Origin: Leucocoprinus leucothites | Taxonomy: Eukaryota; Basidiomycota; Agaricomycetes; Agaricales; Agaricaceae | DNA length: 64,000 bases | Assembly: GCA_013368445.1 (NCBI GenBank) | Contig: JAACJO010000011.1 | Coordinates: 930,001 to 994,000, forward strand | Direction: 5' to 3' | Shown here: one piece after another, positions 12,243-25,359 of the stretch | How the letters are laid out: the number at the start of each line of letters is the position of its first letter | Numbering within the stretch: position 1 is the first letter of the stretch | Made by a program: the position numbers and the translations under genes | The notes under the pieces: model-generated | Told to the model about the DNA's origin: nothing | The model's database searches: none | The model's input: only the letters and a program-made list of their open reading frames with translations

Positions 12243-13532
12243 CTAGCACTGAGCCCAGACGGCCTGAATATAGTCACTAATCAGCTTGTGAGTAACAGTT
12301 GTTGGGTTTCTGCAAGTGAAAAAGTAAGATATAATTTCATGCTGAGCAACTCAAACGACGCTTACCCTGGGAACCAGTAGAAGGCATGGTCAGGGTCAGC
12401 GCAACTACCAGCAGTCGATGTCGATGATGCTAAGCACGCATCTGTGCTAGTGAAGCCGAATGCCGCAGCTCCAGGAGAAGAGCCCAAGACGCCATGCCAA
12501 ACAGTAGAGAGATCAACGAAACCAACATTCAAACCCATACTCCTGATGGAACTCAATTGCTGGAATAGTTCTGTTTTGAAAGCGGCACCAGCAGGGGTTT
12601 CCGTTCCACGGCCATGATTGTCAATGACGAGGAAGTTCTTGCCAAATGCAGGGGAAGAGGAGAGCCTGAGAATCGTAAATATGATGTTCCCTGCCTGGTT
12701 TGAGAGACTGGAGTCGCCATTATCTGAGCGGAAGTTCAAGTATTCATTCAGTGTTGTTAAACTCGGCAATGTTCGAATACTTACCGACGGACTCCATGTA
12801 GTCCCTATATTTCATCAATGATCATAATCAGTGTGCTTGCTATCAAACCTCCAGGAAACGCTACTCACTGAATACCAAAGAAGAGTACGTGTAGTGTCTT
12901 CGCTGGGTCATTTCCGTTGTGCTGGGAAATATAGTTGTTCGCTGGGGTTCATTAGCCGAAGAAAGAATGTGGCTGCTATCGTGACTTCATACCCTGTGCT
13001 AATAGGTCACTCTGCGTCTTAAGGTCTTTCGTGGGCCACTGGCCGACATCAACAACAGCACCCGTCGTCTGAAATTAAAGCGTCAACAGCAATGAATGGG
13101 ATCAAACGACGAACAGCAACTCACAGCGTAATCCTTGAGACTTGCTCCAGCAGCTTCTGCGAGGTACTCAGCCCAAACGGGTCCATTGGTGTATCGTCCA
13201 CCAGCAGATGGATTGGGTGTGTGGAGAACAGGAGGACTCAGGGCCGATCCGTCGTGCTTCCCGCCATCAGTATACGAGTCCTGATCGATCGATCACTCAT
13301 TAGCTCCCCCACACTCTGCCCCACAGATAATAATAGACTCAAGACTCACGCCGAAGGTGACGATGGTTGAAAACGTCGAAAGCGCTGGTAAGGTACCTAT
13401 GACATCCGCTGGGGCGCCACCGAAGCTGCCACAGACGGGATCAACAGCCAGAGTGACCGGGTGAGCGCGGGGAAGCACAGTTGCTGTGGCGAGTGATACG
13501 GATGTTAGGAGAAAAGTTAGACTCGAGTGCAT
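12243..13532 (-). CDS. Secreted GDSL/SGNH esterase-like protein (CE16-like), altered catalytic blocks
   Basis: About seven exons give a protein of about 311 aa. A signal peptide is clear (MHSSLTFLLTSVSLATA). Block I is TFGDSYTDGG, with the nucleophile Ser near residue 63, followed by NGPVWAEYLA. This layout matches fungal SGNH acetylesterases (CE16 type), which remove acetyl groups from plant polysaccharides outside the cell. Two later blocks differ from what I expect: FFGIQDY where the family usually has GxND, and WFPGNPT where a catalytic His (GHPS/T or DxxHPT) is normal. Both sites flank introns, so a missed splice choice could matter. Activity is therefore uncertain. It is head to head with the DUF5695-like gene across a 3.7-kb gap. 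Confidence 0.75.
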
Positions 13533-16500
13533 TTTGTGGATGTGGGTGTGGCTGAGATATTTTCGCCTCATTACCTTGCTATTTATTCATTCAATGGTAC
13601 TCGCCTCTAGCCTACAAAGGTGTAGTACTACAAGCCCAGATGGCTTGGGGAGTCCTGCTGCGCTGAGTAAGCGCGGCATACTGAATAGTTGCGGTCATAC
13701 TCTTCGGCGGGCCTCCGTATATTATCCGACCACGCTTCCTGTAATGACGATAACGAGGATCTGGCGTCCATGTGAGCATTGAGTTCAATCAAGACTCAGA
13801 AGTCACTCGGATAATTTTAAGACCTTCAGGATGGCACTTGCCCCTTACGCTTCCTTACAGCAGAGGACATCCAAGCTCTCGCTAAGCCACCACGCATAGC
13901 GCAAAGCGATCGTATTGTGACTCATTATAGAGACCACGTTAAGATCAATAGGAGTCGGGTATGTCCAAGACTTGATCAAGCCAAGCAATGTCGATAATGC
14001 TAGGCTTTTGAGTAACTAGATGGCGAAATAGGAAGGGTTTGAGCGTGAGATGACGATAATATCACCGATGATCGTAAGGACCAAACGGCTTCTGGCTTCT
14101 GACGCAAAGGTTGCGTCGTCTATGTTCATCTCGTCTATTCAAAAGCTCAAAAAGGTACCTCCGGTATGAGTGTTGGTACCCGTTCTTGGCTATCTTTCAG
14201 GGCATCTGTCTCAACCTGTTAATGCACTAGCCGACGAAGGAAGAGACTCTCAGCAGAGATCGATCTACGGAGCAAACGTACCAGAGCTAGCACACATTAA
14301 AGGGTTCATCAATCGTGCGGCCAATAAAACCGAGCATTAGGCGAAAATGTTGTTTCTCCACACCTGTTATACTTAGTAGGAAGTTAGAACAAAGAGACAA
14401 CTGGTGTCATAAGTCACGATGCCCAGAGGCCATTGGTAGCTCTTGGCAAGCCCTAAACCGAAGGACCCATAATTGGCAGAAATGTCTCATCGTCAAGTTT
14501 CTCGGATCTCTGAGTCTTCCCATGGTGCATCTGGGTAGATGTCGAGGTCAGGGTTGAGTAAGTGTTAGAAAATAATACCCAGTTTAAGCCGACGTACTGC
14601 TGACTACAATGACGACGTCAGGGTTGCGCTCTAATTCCAAGCCTTCTTTAATACAGCTTTTCAATGGAGAATGGAAAGATCGCTCGGTTTTTATCACGGT
14701 AAATTCGCCATGAGGTAAAGTTCCCTTTAGCGAGTCCTGTAATCGTTATCTTGAGTTCATATGCACATCATGACCTATAGTATGAGAATTAGTATTTTAA
14801 ACCGAGTGAACTGAAGGCGGTAGTTCTGATGTTCTGCGCTGACCGGCCCCTTTCCACGAATCCTCCTAAACGCAGATGCTCGAGCCGTGCACGTGAAAGC
14901 TCCCTGCGCGCAAAAAGTCAATCAGCCACGAAATTCCATGCGTGGGTACAGAGTAACTGCACAAGTTCTTCATACAGAATGCGCCAAAGTGTGAATGGGA
15001 AAGTCATATGGAAACGGACTTCAGCTGAGAATGTTCCTTGTCTATTATTGCCGACGCAAATTATTTTCAGCGATAGTCCGCGTGCCTACAATACAGGGGT
15101 CAGAGAGAAGTGCGAAGGCAAAACCGTTTTTCCATCCAATTTATGCCGCGGGCCGGGCGTTGATCACTTACAAGCGACCAACCCTTACCCGACTCCCTCT
15201 CCCGCTCCTGAGCGCAAGTACATTTTAGTCACCTAGTCGTGCGGATTGATCTGCTTACCCGTTGAGGTTCTCTGAGGCTTGAGCCCATAACTGGCTGTCA
15301 ATGTATATCCCTTTTGAGTGCCTGGTTAAGGCTCTACTTCGTCCTAAAAATCATTCATCTAACCTGAATTGACCTGCATAATTTATTAACGGCGTTGCTA
15401 CATCATTGCGATTAGCAATGCATGAACTAGCTCACCAAGCATTAAGAGTATTAGCTTTGCCTTTGTACTACTTGATGGTTTTATCAACCTCTTGATCGGA
15501 GGGAGAGGCCACCACTCTGATATTCTCGCTCAATCATGAGATGTCCTGTGAAGCTTCATTGTTTTGATCTTCAGAAAAACTGAATAGGATGACATGATCG
15601 ATCAACATACTTTTCACGTATCGAAGTCGAGGCCCGATCTGAAGAGTGTCGCAGCAGCTCAAAGTATGTGGGATTGAGACAAAACTGGACTCGAGGTCAG
15701 GGCTATCGCCTAGGGGACTGAGACTCTGGGAAGTGGATTTCTGGTAGAAAAGAGTATCTGCGAAGTCGCTTTCATGCCATCTCTAGTAGGATTGCGCAAG
15801 TCAAGAAAAACTTGAGGGACCGAAACAGGCTAGGAGGGTGAGCTGGCTTTGACTTCTCTATTCGTCACAGTGCTGAATGTCTTATCCGGCTCGGAGACTG
15901 CTGCAGATGTGATTGGCTTGAGAGTAAACGAGACGTCTTCTGAGCTTTTGGTGAGGCCTTGACAGTAGTAGTTGCAAAGGCGCCCCGGGAATGACGACAG
16001 TGAGAGTGAGGGGAGATTGCGAAAGTGATTCTTTTTTTAGCCCAGAAGGGTTTCTGTAGGTCCACTCCCTGGGGCATGGACGGTGATGATACCTACGTAT
16101 GCTGAGGATAAGGATCCGAGTTTATAAATGCTGGCAAGCGGACCCCAGCACTCTTGGATATTCGATACCAATTGGTTCGAAGAGACCTCTGGTACTTGAG
16201 CCCCGAGGCCTTTCGACAAAGCTTTGAAAATATCCGAAACTTCGGCGGTGCTGAAAACCTCGCTCCATGAGTCTGCCTTGAAATCGATTTGATTTGGAAA
16301 TCGTCTTGTGCCATAACACTGAAGCTTCCACGCAGTTGAGATTGAATATTCCATGCTTGATAATTTGCACAATCATTGCCTGAGCGGGACTGTTATGAAT
16401 CGCTTCTTCAGCCTGAGGAGCGTGCATATTCTATACCGTATAGTCCTTCGTCACTGTTCCGTTGATTCGTATCGACCCTTCAAAATTAAATTCCGAGTAC

Positions 16501-17228
16501 CTTGCAGCGAAATTTCTCCAAGAGGAAGATCGACATGCATATGATACTTTCTACGTGTAATCTTTGAGTGACGACGGAATCTCATGACAAGGTCATTCTG
16601 AGCGCGTTCGGGAAAACGATGACTGGAGTCCGTATTGTGAGAGTGATAGAAGCAAAGAGTAGGGACAAGCGAGCCATTGGTCTTGTGCGAATACTAAGAA
16701 CACAGGCTCGGATCTCCATCGTCTTGACATGCTTCGAGCAAGTCCAACGGGCCGCTGTGTCTTCTGGGGTAGAGTTAGTATAGCACAACGGACCGCCATC
16801 AAACGAAGGTCAAAGACAGTCGCTCTAGCATTACGGTCTCTTCTGCGCAATAAACACTAACATGTATAAGCTTCATTTCATCGACATTGAGATCGCTGGA
16901 AGGTAGAGCACTGCAGTTAGAGAAAAGGAAGCGTAGAAAGTCGTTGATCCAACAATTCCGGGATAAGCCGAAGTTCTGTAAATGGAATGTGCTCTTAAGG
17001 ATGTTGACTACACACAGTCGTGTCCAGCACTCGACTTCGCTAGAAGATCGCCGTCAAAACTCCAACCACATGCTCTTTTGTCATGAGGCCTTTGGAATAG
17101 CTGTAGCAAGCGGTCCATGTGTCAGCAGGCCTTGTTTATGACGCCTTGAGGGTTTCCTTCTGAGCCGCTCCGACGCCTTTAAATCCTCGTAGGATGACGA
17201 TAGAACTGCTCCACTGAGCCCAACAACA
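13533..17228. other. 3.7-kb gene-poor region between divergent secreted-protein genes
   Basis: No gene could be supported on either strand. The longest frames are 135 codons (14829-15236, plus) and a cluster of three overlapping minus-strand frames at 16037-16427, none with family resemblance. The two ends are the promoters of the secreted esterase-like and DUF5695-like genes; TTTAAAT near 17178 may be the TATA element of the latter. Confidence 0.5.
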
Positions 17229-20211
17229 ATGAGGACTCTCAAGTTAGCTATTATCCTTCCGCTTCTTGCCGGGATATCCAACGCACAGCTCGGTCTGAAC
17301 GATGGGTTCACTTCGTTCAGTACCTCTGCATTCGCTTTCCAACTGGTTAAGGACTCCCAGACTCTTTATTCCTTGAAACCTTCTGGTTCCAGCTTTAACT
17401 TCATCCCGACTGACCAGATGTCGGCGCGTGAAGCGAACGGCCGTTACCATCTGGGCGACATCACCTTCAGAGCTCGCCGAGCTGGAAGTAGCTCATGGGT
17501 GTCGAGTGATACTTCGACCACTCGTCGAAAGTTAACACCACTATCCGTGTCAGGAAATACTCTCGCAGCCGCCAATCTCGCGCCGACTCTTCCATCGAAC
17601 TCGCTTCTCGATATCACGCGTCGTTGGGTAAATAACAACGGCCAACTCCAGCTCCTTTTCGATGTGAGGAACAACCAGTCAACTGCTGTGGAGATCGGTT
17701 CCCTTGGTGTTCCCCTGGAGTTTAACAATGTAAGTGACCTACCTCCAGCTTGGAACCAGCAACTTACGCGATGTCAGATTTTCACAGGTCGAACAGCAGC
17801 CGCGACAAACGAACAGTGCAGTCTTTTTGATCCATACATTGGCCAAGATGCTGGGTTCGTGCAAGTGACCCCTTTGCTCGGGACGCTTCCACCATTGGTC
17901 GTCGTTCCCGTGGGCAAGTCACCCCTTGAAGGTTGGAGATTCCTTCCAGAATCGACTTCTGCTTCGCCCTTCTACCAGTCCCAAACGTTTGAAGGACTTT
18001 ACGAGTGGCAGTTCCATACCTTAGCATGGGCTCAGAATGAGTGGTCTTCCGTCACTCCTTGGAACGCTCCAACGTCGGCTACCCTTCAGCCTGGTGAGAC
18101 TCGTACATATGGAATTGAGTTCCGTATGGCGTCGTCCATCAGGGGTATCGAGGCCGCTCTCCAGAATGCGAATCGACCAGTCGCGGTGGGTCTCCCTGGG
18201 TACATCCTTCCTACGGACCAAGTCGGCAAACTATTCCTCCATAACGCCGCATCTGTCCAGTCAATGAGCGTGTCACCATCCGGTGCCTTGACGTGGACCA
18301 GCAATTCGGATGCCAAAACCTCAGGTTGGGTTGGATTCAATATCACGCCTCAGAAATGGGGCCGTGCTCGACTTTCCATCACCTACAGTGATGGAACACT
18401 ACAGACCGTCCATTATTATGTCACGAATGGTGCGACGGATACCATCGCGGATCTTGGCAACTTTTTGACCACTTCTCAGTGGTTCAATGACTCCTCTGAT
18501 CCCTTCAAACGGTCACCATCCGTTATCAGTTACGACCGCGAAGTTAACGCCGTAGTCAGAAATGACCCTCGCGCATGGATCCCTGGTCTGAGCGATGAAG
18601 CTGGTGCAGGATCTTGGCTAGCGGCGACAATGAAGCAATATGCACAGCCAAATGCTGCTGAGGTTACGAAGCTGGAGCAATTTGTCAACACCGTACTTCA
18701 TGGTTCGATCCAGAATAGTGATGGTAGGCCAATACCTTCTTTGAGGGTATCAAATATTGATTTGACCCAACGTCGATTCTAGGAACTGTTAAGAAGGTGA
18801 AACTGACCATAATCTCTATCGGCGGGCAACTAATGTCCCTGGATTCAGGCTGTGTTCTTCTATCAACCTTCGCTGGAGCCGAACTATAACTATCCGTCGA
18901 ATATCAACTGGGGTAACTGGTGGTCATGGAATCAAGCCGCCTCGTTTGCCATTGACAGAGGATACGATTATATCCATGTCGCGGCAGCTTACTGGGCGAT
19001 GTATCGCGTGGCTCGCAATTATCCCTCGCTCGTCCGTGTACACGACTGGCACTGGTACATTAATCAGGCAGTCGTCACTATTCAGGCGATGACCGGAGGA
19101 AGAGTCGGTTTTGTGAACGTTGGACTGATGGGAGAGACGGTGCTTACGTTCCTCCTGGACGATCTGAAGAGAGAGGGTTTATCAGCAAACGTATCATTTG
19201 TGGAGGGTAAAATGCAGAGTAGGGCAAGAGTATGGGCCGGACAGCGCTATCCGTAAGTGTGCATCTCAAAATGTTTCTGCTTTCTGATTTAAAAAAAAAA
19301 CTTTCTTGGCAGATTTGGATCGGAGATGGCATGGGATTCAACTGGCCAGGAAGGCGTTTACGCCTGGAGCAAACATTTCAATGATGCTACGACAGCGACA
19401 AACGCCTTGAACTCGATTCTTGCCTACCAACCGCTCATCCCCCACTGGGGCTACAATGGAAATGCTAGACGTTACTGGTGCGAAAACATTGTATCCCTTC
19501 CCTTGATTCTTCCCTCTGAAAATTTGCGTTCGCTCTAGGGACAATATTTATGGTGGCAAACTTCAACGCATCGAAAGGCAGATCCATCACTATGGGAGTG
19601 GGCTCAACGCCCTTCCTCTTATCACGGAGTTCGAAGCTTCACCGTCGGATATCTTCCTTCTTCGCCTCGGCTTTGGAGGGTTGAGCGGGCCGCTGTCCAA
19701 CATCGATCAGGGCGGTTTCGCGTCCGCATCTTTCCACTCGTTTGCTGACACTCTCAAATGGGACGGGTACTCAGGAGATTATGGCCCGAACTTCTCGGGT
19801 CACAGTATGGGTATGGGAACGTTCATCATCAACCATCCCGATTTCGGTTGGCAGGCGTTTGGCGGAAACGTCGTTTCAACGTCGCCTACTGTCCAAGTCC
19901 AAGTGAAAGATTCCATTCGTCGTCGCGTTTACATTGCTCCTCTCGGCACTTTGTTGTCCTTGGATGCAGGAGCATTCTCGGCTGTGGCGTTCAACCCCAG
20001 CACACGCCAAGTTGATATCACGATCACAGCTGTCCCTGATGGTGCTAGCTCTGCAGCGGCGGCTCCCAACGGCCGGCTTGTGATTCAACAAAAGGCGAGC
20101 GTCTCTGGCTTCAACGGGCTAAAACCTTCTACTTCGCTCTCCACCGATGCTGGGGCGTTTGTCATCCCCTTCTCATCTGGTCAAGGTCGCGTTACCCTTG
20201 TTCCTGCTTAA
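17229..20211 (+). CDS. Large secreted DUF5695-like protein, probably glycan-active
   Basis: Five exons (17229-18723, 18783-18796, 18849-19252, 19313-19477, 19539-20211) give 916 aa. The second exon has only 14 nt and links SDG to AVFFYQP; reading through the first donor meets a stop at 18780. A signal peptide is clear (MRTLKLAIILPLLAGISNA). The N-terminal half is beta-rich (VNNNGQLQLLFDVRNNQ). The second half is helical and aromatic-rich (INWGNWWSWNQAASFAIDRG, AAAYWAMYRVARNYPSLV), resembling an (alpha/alpha) barrel of carbohydrate-active enzymes. From memory it matches fungal proteins labelled DUF5695. The substrate is unknown. Secretion and position opposite an esterase-like gene suggest a role in plant or fungal wall polysaccharide turnover. 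Family name moderate, secretion strong. Confidence 0.75.
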
Positions 20212-20330
20212 ACCATGAAAATATCCAGGATGTATCTCGAGCCATATGTATGTACAAGCGTGAAGAAAATAGCGTACAAGGCTAAGCCGTTGAAGAATTA
20301 CAAATTTTCGTGAGAAGGATCTAGTGAGTT

Positions 20331-23163
20331 TCATGCTGTCGTAGTTTCATGTTGCTCGCCAGATCCCTTTTCGTCTGAATCACGAACATTAGCAGTCTTG
20401 CGTAGTTGATCAGTAAGATGGGGTTTCCAATTCGCCGAATTCCAGGGTTTGACGCCCGAGCGATACATCTCATCGACCTAATCAACGCGGAAATGATCAT
20501 CAACAAAGAAGCAGGTTACGGCAAAACAGACTAACCTCTTCCAAACTTAGCCCTTTTGTCTCAGGCACGAATAAGTAAACGTAGCCGAATCCAAAGACAA
20601 GCATGCCGAAGAAAATCAGCAAGATGAATGGCCCGATACTATGAATCGTGGAGTTAGAATCTTGCCTTGGATAAACATCCGATAATCACGACGCGTCCTA
20701 TGGCAGCTGATACACGACAACGAATTCGCGACATCATAGCCAAAGAGGAACACGCGTGCGGCGGAATGTAACAGTGACTAAATTGGCAATGTTAAACTCA
20801 CTCGTTCGCTATCCTGGGAGCAAAGAAGCTCAAGAGGAAGTTCCAGAGCCTGGATAAATTTTCACATCAGTACTTGCAGTGCTTTAATCCCGTAAACCCT
20901 AACCAGTTGGTAGCACTGCCCAAGGCGATACATTTGGGGCGTACACGCAAAGGGAACGACTCGCCGAGGTATACCCATCTATACAGGGGGGGAAATGGTG
21001 GGTTGAGGCGGAAAGTTAAAGCGTGAGAGTTTATAATGACGTACGGCGTTGGTCCCCAAAATATAGAGAAAGAGAAGACATGCAAGACAGCGAAAGCGAT
21101 GAGAGTATCACCTATAAGATGATTATATGAGCACTGGCTGCACGGTCAAGAAAAGGTCACGGAATTTACCGCCTTGCTTGTTACGGGTCGTAAGGAGCTC
21201 TCTCGCTGTACCCTGTGGTGCTAAGGTATAGTGGCCGACAAAACCAGCCTGATAATGAAGGTCATTGCCAGAAGATATGATAAGGCGTAGGAATAACTCA
21301 CGATGAGAGAGCAAGCTGCTTCAAGTATCGCGCCCGTGAGTAGTGACTAGTATGCAATAGTTAGAGTTGGCCAACGTTGCAGCAGTCACATCATCGAGAA
21401 GAAAGAAATTATCTATGACTTACCCTTCGGCGTCCCCAGGACTCGATCAGGTGCTGATGAATAAAACATGTCACACGAAGTCTCTTTTCATAACATAAAA
21501 TGAACTTTACCAGTGCAGGGATAGTGCCAACCACAGAAACTGCTCCTAGAATGACCTGGATCACATAGGGTGATAGTCTAGATTTAATAAAAAATAAAAA
21601 ATAGAGGGGTGATGAGTATGAATGAAAAATGTCTCCAAACGCTGAAAACTTACTCAGTTCCAGCGCTCTGGAAGAACGTATCACCATAGTAGTCTGTAAG
21701 CATGATGGGATTACGAGTCAGCGAACCTAGATCCCCTAAGTTGTTATCTGCAGACTTACAGTAAAAGTTTTGCCCGTTCAGCTGTTGGATGAACTGCAAC
21801 ATCATTCCATTACCAGTTCGCTTCCAGAGGTTATTCCTGGTGGAGAAGCACTCCATCCATGTCGCTTTTCCGCCCTCGTTCTCCGCTCGGATAGCAAAAT
21901 CTAATTCCTCAATGGTCTCATGTACGAGACCATGGTCTTCAGGTACACCGTTCAATAGTGCGATCACTTTCCTTGCTTCTTCGCGCTTTCCAGTGCCGAG
22001 TAAATGACGCCTTGAGGTAAAAGTGAGCCGAACCCAGGCACAATGGATTATGAAGCGAGCTTACGGTGACTCCGGTAAAAAGAAAATTCCAGAGAGAAGA
22101 GCAGCACCCCAAACGAGCTGAAGTCCGACTGGGATACGCCACGACGCAGCATTATTGAGATGGTGGGTCGCCAAGTCGAACACATAACTCAAGAAAATCC
22201 TGAACAAAAATCAACGACTTCTCCCTTGATCTCCATCCCGAATGACTCACCCAATGATGATCTGAAGCTGGTATAAAACAAGCAACGTTCCTCTCAGGGC
22301 CTTAGGGGCGGTTTCTCCGTTGTACAGTGGAACGATTGCTGTTATTGTTGAGCGTTCCATCAGCTGTAGCTCCATTGCAACTTGAGATACCTACCTGATA
22401 GAGCACCCACTCCAAGTCCAGCAATGAATCTCCCAATGGTGATTTGAACTATGGAGAATGTGGTACCGGTTTGGACAGCGACCCCAATAGTAAAAATTCC
22501 AGACCAAATGAGAATGGAGCCACGACGACCGAAACGATCGGAGGTGAAGGCTTGAGCTAAGGCACCGCTGGTAAGAAATGAATGTTAGAAGACATATCTT
22601 GTCAGGAGGGTGAAATTCGACGTACACAAAGGTTCTGATTTCAGGTGAGTGATATTAGGATCATGAAAGTAACATAGGCGACAAGACATACCCAGCAGAA
22701 AGAAGAGAAGTTATAATCGACGACCGAGAAGGCGACAGGAAGTATTCTCCGTCGGCACCGAGTTCTCCAAAACGGCGAATGAAATCAGGCATAATCAAAC
22801 ATCCCTAAAGTACGCCGGGAGGCAGTTAGAGACAAATTAAATTTTGGCTTGTCAACTTGAGCGCTCACAGAAATAACACCGATATCATAACCGAACAAGA
22901 ATCCTATTCATGACGAAGTTCGATATCACTGAACAACACCGACTATCATCAATCAACCGAACTTATCTAATTGGTAGAAGAGAACTTACACAACTTTCAC
23001 GAAAGGTCAACCTGTAAATTATACACACCTCCTGCAGATTTGGGGATTCAGTATAAGTAAACCAGATCCCATCACAGAAAACCGACGCACCGAAAGCAAT
23101 AAATGTGGCCAGGAGAATTGCATACCGATTTGTCGGCACCGCTGTACTAACTACACCCACCAT
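20331..23163 (-). CDS. MFS sugar (hexose-type) transporter
   Basis: A many-exon gene encodes a 12-TM sugar porter. Family landmarks occur in order across exons: [15 protein letters not shown] then [12 protein letters not shown] (TM1), SDRFGRRG after TM2, [20 protein letters not shown] before the central loop, [20 protein letters not shown] in TM7, and [17 protein letters not shown] before the C-terminus. These are diagnostic of hexose/lactose-type proton symporters at the plasma membrane. The substrate cannot be read from the sequence. ATG at 23163 is chosen because it precedes the conserved TNRYA block; an in-frame ATG at 23280 would add 39 residues not seen in the family. The C-terminal tail is hydrophilic ([13 protein letters not shown]). 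Confidence 0.9.
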
Positions 23164-23727
23164 GACGAATTCGTCTTCCTGAAGTCGTGCAGCGTTAAAG
23201 TACTCGAGAAGAACGGTACGAGGCGGGAAGGAACAAGAAAGGCAGCAGACAAGAAGCACGCCTTTGGCCGGAATGCACACGCACAGTCACTCATAGCTCC
23301 TCTCTCAAATATAATTTCTACCGGGGTAGGAGAACCATTGAGTGGGAGAAGAATCACCAAAACGATCAGCTGATCGAATGTTTGTTCAACGGACCGTCGT
23401 CCCGGGCCGTATTTACAGCGTTTTGTTCGGCGTTTTGTTGCTATCTGTGGTCTGCATAGCTTCGTATGTCAATGTTAGAAGTGGAGAAAAGTCGGTGTTG
23501 GGGCGTGAGTGCGGATAGACCATGCAGTGATGGTGTTAAGCCCCACCATGTGGGTCACTCACTGGTGATGGCCACGCGTACGCGACGCATAACCTCACGT
23601 CATGTGAGCGTGACAATGACAGTGAGAACGCCTGAATTAAAAAAGGAAACTCTATTCAGAATTCATTGGAGGCATTATCTCAAGCCGATTTCCCGTACAT
23701 GTGCAGCTCGTGTACATAAATACGTAG
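23164..23727. other. Promoter of the sugar transporter, no gene
   Basis: 564 bp between two minus-strand genes. It contains the sugar-transporter promoter and the 3' end of the inositol monophosphatase gene. No coding evidence. Confidence 0.5.
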
Positions 23728-25042
23728 TCACATTGGCTCTACCTCCTCAACAGTCTCGTAGAACTCTCTGATTATTCTACGCTGAGCTTCACGCCCTGTC
23801 TCGCCCTGTTGATATCCACTATGAATAGCCGGATTGTGGCATGTAATGGAGTTCACGCACCGCTGTACCCGCAATGGCCCTCACAACGATATATTTACGC
23901 CCGGTCAAAATATCTTCAGTCACGTCTCCAAAGTTGTCTCCATCCGCACTGGCGGAAAATGCACTTTTGGAGCCAGTGACGATACCGCCCGCCTCTTCGG
24001 CAATGACGATGCCGGCACAAACATCCCAAGGCCAACAGCCAATTTCCCTATTGACGGGAGCGGAGTCAACGACGTCAGAGGGTGCAAAACTGCATATCGT
24101 ACCAATACAGATCGAGGCCGCCCTGAGCGACCATCGCGTAGTTCATGGCGGCGCTCCCCAGAGAACGAAGGGAGTGAGCATTCCTGCCTCCAAGGATACC
24201 ACCCTCTGCATCACCGGCGAGGCGGGAGAATGATTCTGCCTTGGCATCGATGGTATTCTTTCGGCGATCAGAACCCCACTCAACACCTGTGAGAGTAGTG
24301 GTCAACTCGGGTTCATTCCTAATATCACATCAATGATACCAATGAGAGCTTTTTGAAGGCTCGGAAGGGGACGGGGAGGCGCAAGAGGAAGTTTGATGGG
24401 TTCAGTATCGCTTCTTGTAAGGTATGAACCTTGACCTTTGATACCCGAGTACTATGGACATGATATTTGCATCAAGCGCACGACATTCGGCGGTGATAGA
24501 AAATACACATACGAGATGGTCAAGAAAGGGGTTGTAGATCACCCCCAGGATAGGACGACGTTTGTATATCAAACCTAAGGAGATGCATGCGTATGGGAAG
24601 CCGTGTACAAAGTTTGTTGTCCCATCTAACGTCGTTGGACCGTCAGATCTGGCACCACTTCGATAGAAACTGAAGACAAACCAATCGGGTCGACACAATA
24701 GGTGGGCTCATCGGTGAGAGGGGGTCGAGCACCCTGAGAATAGGATTCTTCGCCGACGCTAAACCGTTCTAGTTGTTACAATGAAGACCTTGAAAAGAGA
24801 TCTGTTACTCACAATTTAAAATGAGGGTATTGTATCGCGATCTTCTTCTTCACCAGCTCTTCGACTGCGACATCATACTTGGTCACCAGATCCACCGCGT
24901 TCAACTTTTCATCAACAGATGATCCCGCCTTTTGGATCTCCTTTGATCCCTCGAGCATCAGGCTTCCAGCTTCGCGAGCCAGCTGTGTCGTAAAGTGCAA
25001 GATATTCTGCAGATCGCTTGCTGAAAGTTCTGGGGTGGTCAT
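23728..25042 (-). CDS. Inositol-1-monophosphatase
   Basis: Multi-exon gene; start MTTPELSASDLQNILHF at 25042, end EEVEPM at 23728 after a short last exon. It hydrolyses inositol monophosphate to myo-inositol, the last step of inositol synthesis and recycling, with Mg2+. The metal-binding motifs are all present in order: FVGEES formed across an intron, DPIDGTTNFVHGFP, then WPWDVCAGIVIAEEAGG near the C-terminus. A substrate-side GGRNAHSLRSLGSAAMN block lies between. The length of about 320-330 aa fits fungal members (some named qa-x or Inm). It shares a 317-bp divergent promoter with the proteasome alpha-5 gene. Very likely active. Confidence 0.9.
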
Positions 25043-25359
25043 GATGGAGGTAATAGAACAAGTCAGTTATCTAACGATTGATAGGGCGGACTAGATGCCC
25101 AGATGCTCCACGGAATATATAAGCCCCGCTTTAGGTAGAAAGTAAATGAAAAAATAATAAAACGTGGTTCTGCAATTAGAAGACACGTTCGTTCTGTCTC
25201 CTACCATTATACGTATTGTAAACCAGATGAATGCAAGTGGCAAGCGCCCATAGATAAGATTAGATGTTGATCATATCGTATATGGCGTTCTTCCCACGGC
25301 ATGAACACGCGTCGATTAGCACACGCAATCCAAGCTCATATACATCTTCATACTCAACC
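25043..25359. promoter_or_regulatory. Divergent promoter, inositol monophosphatase / proteasome alpha-5
   Basis: 317 bp between two divergent start codons. It must hold both promoters. No individual factor site is asserted. Confidence 0.5.
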
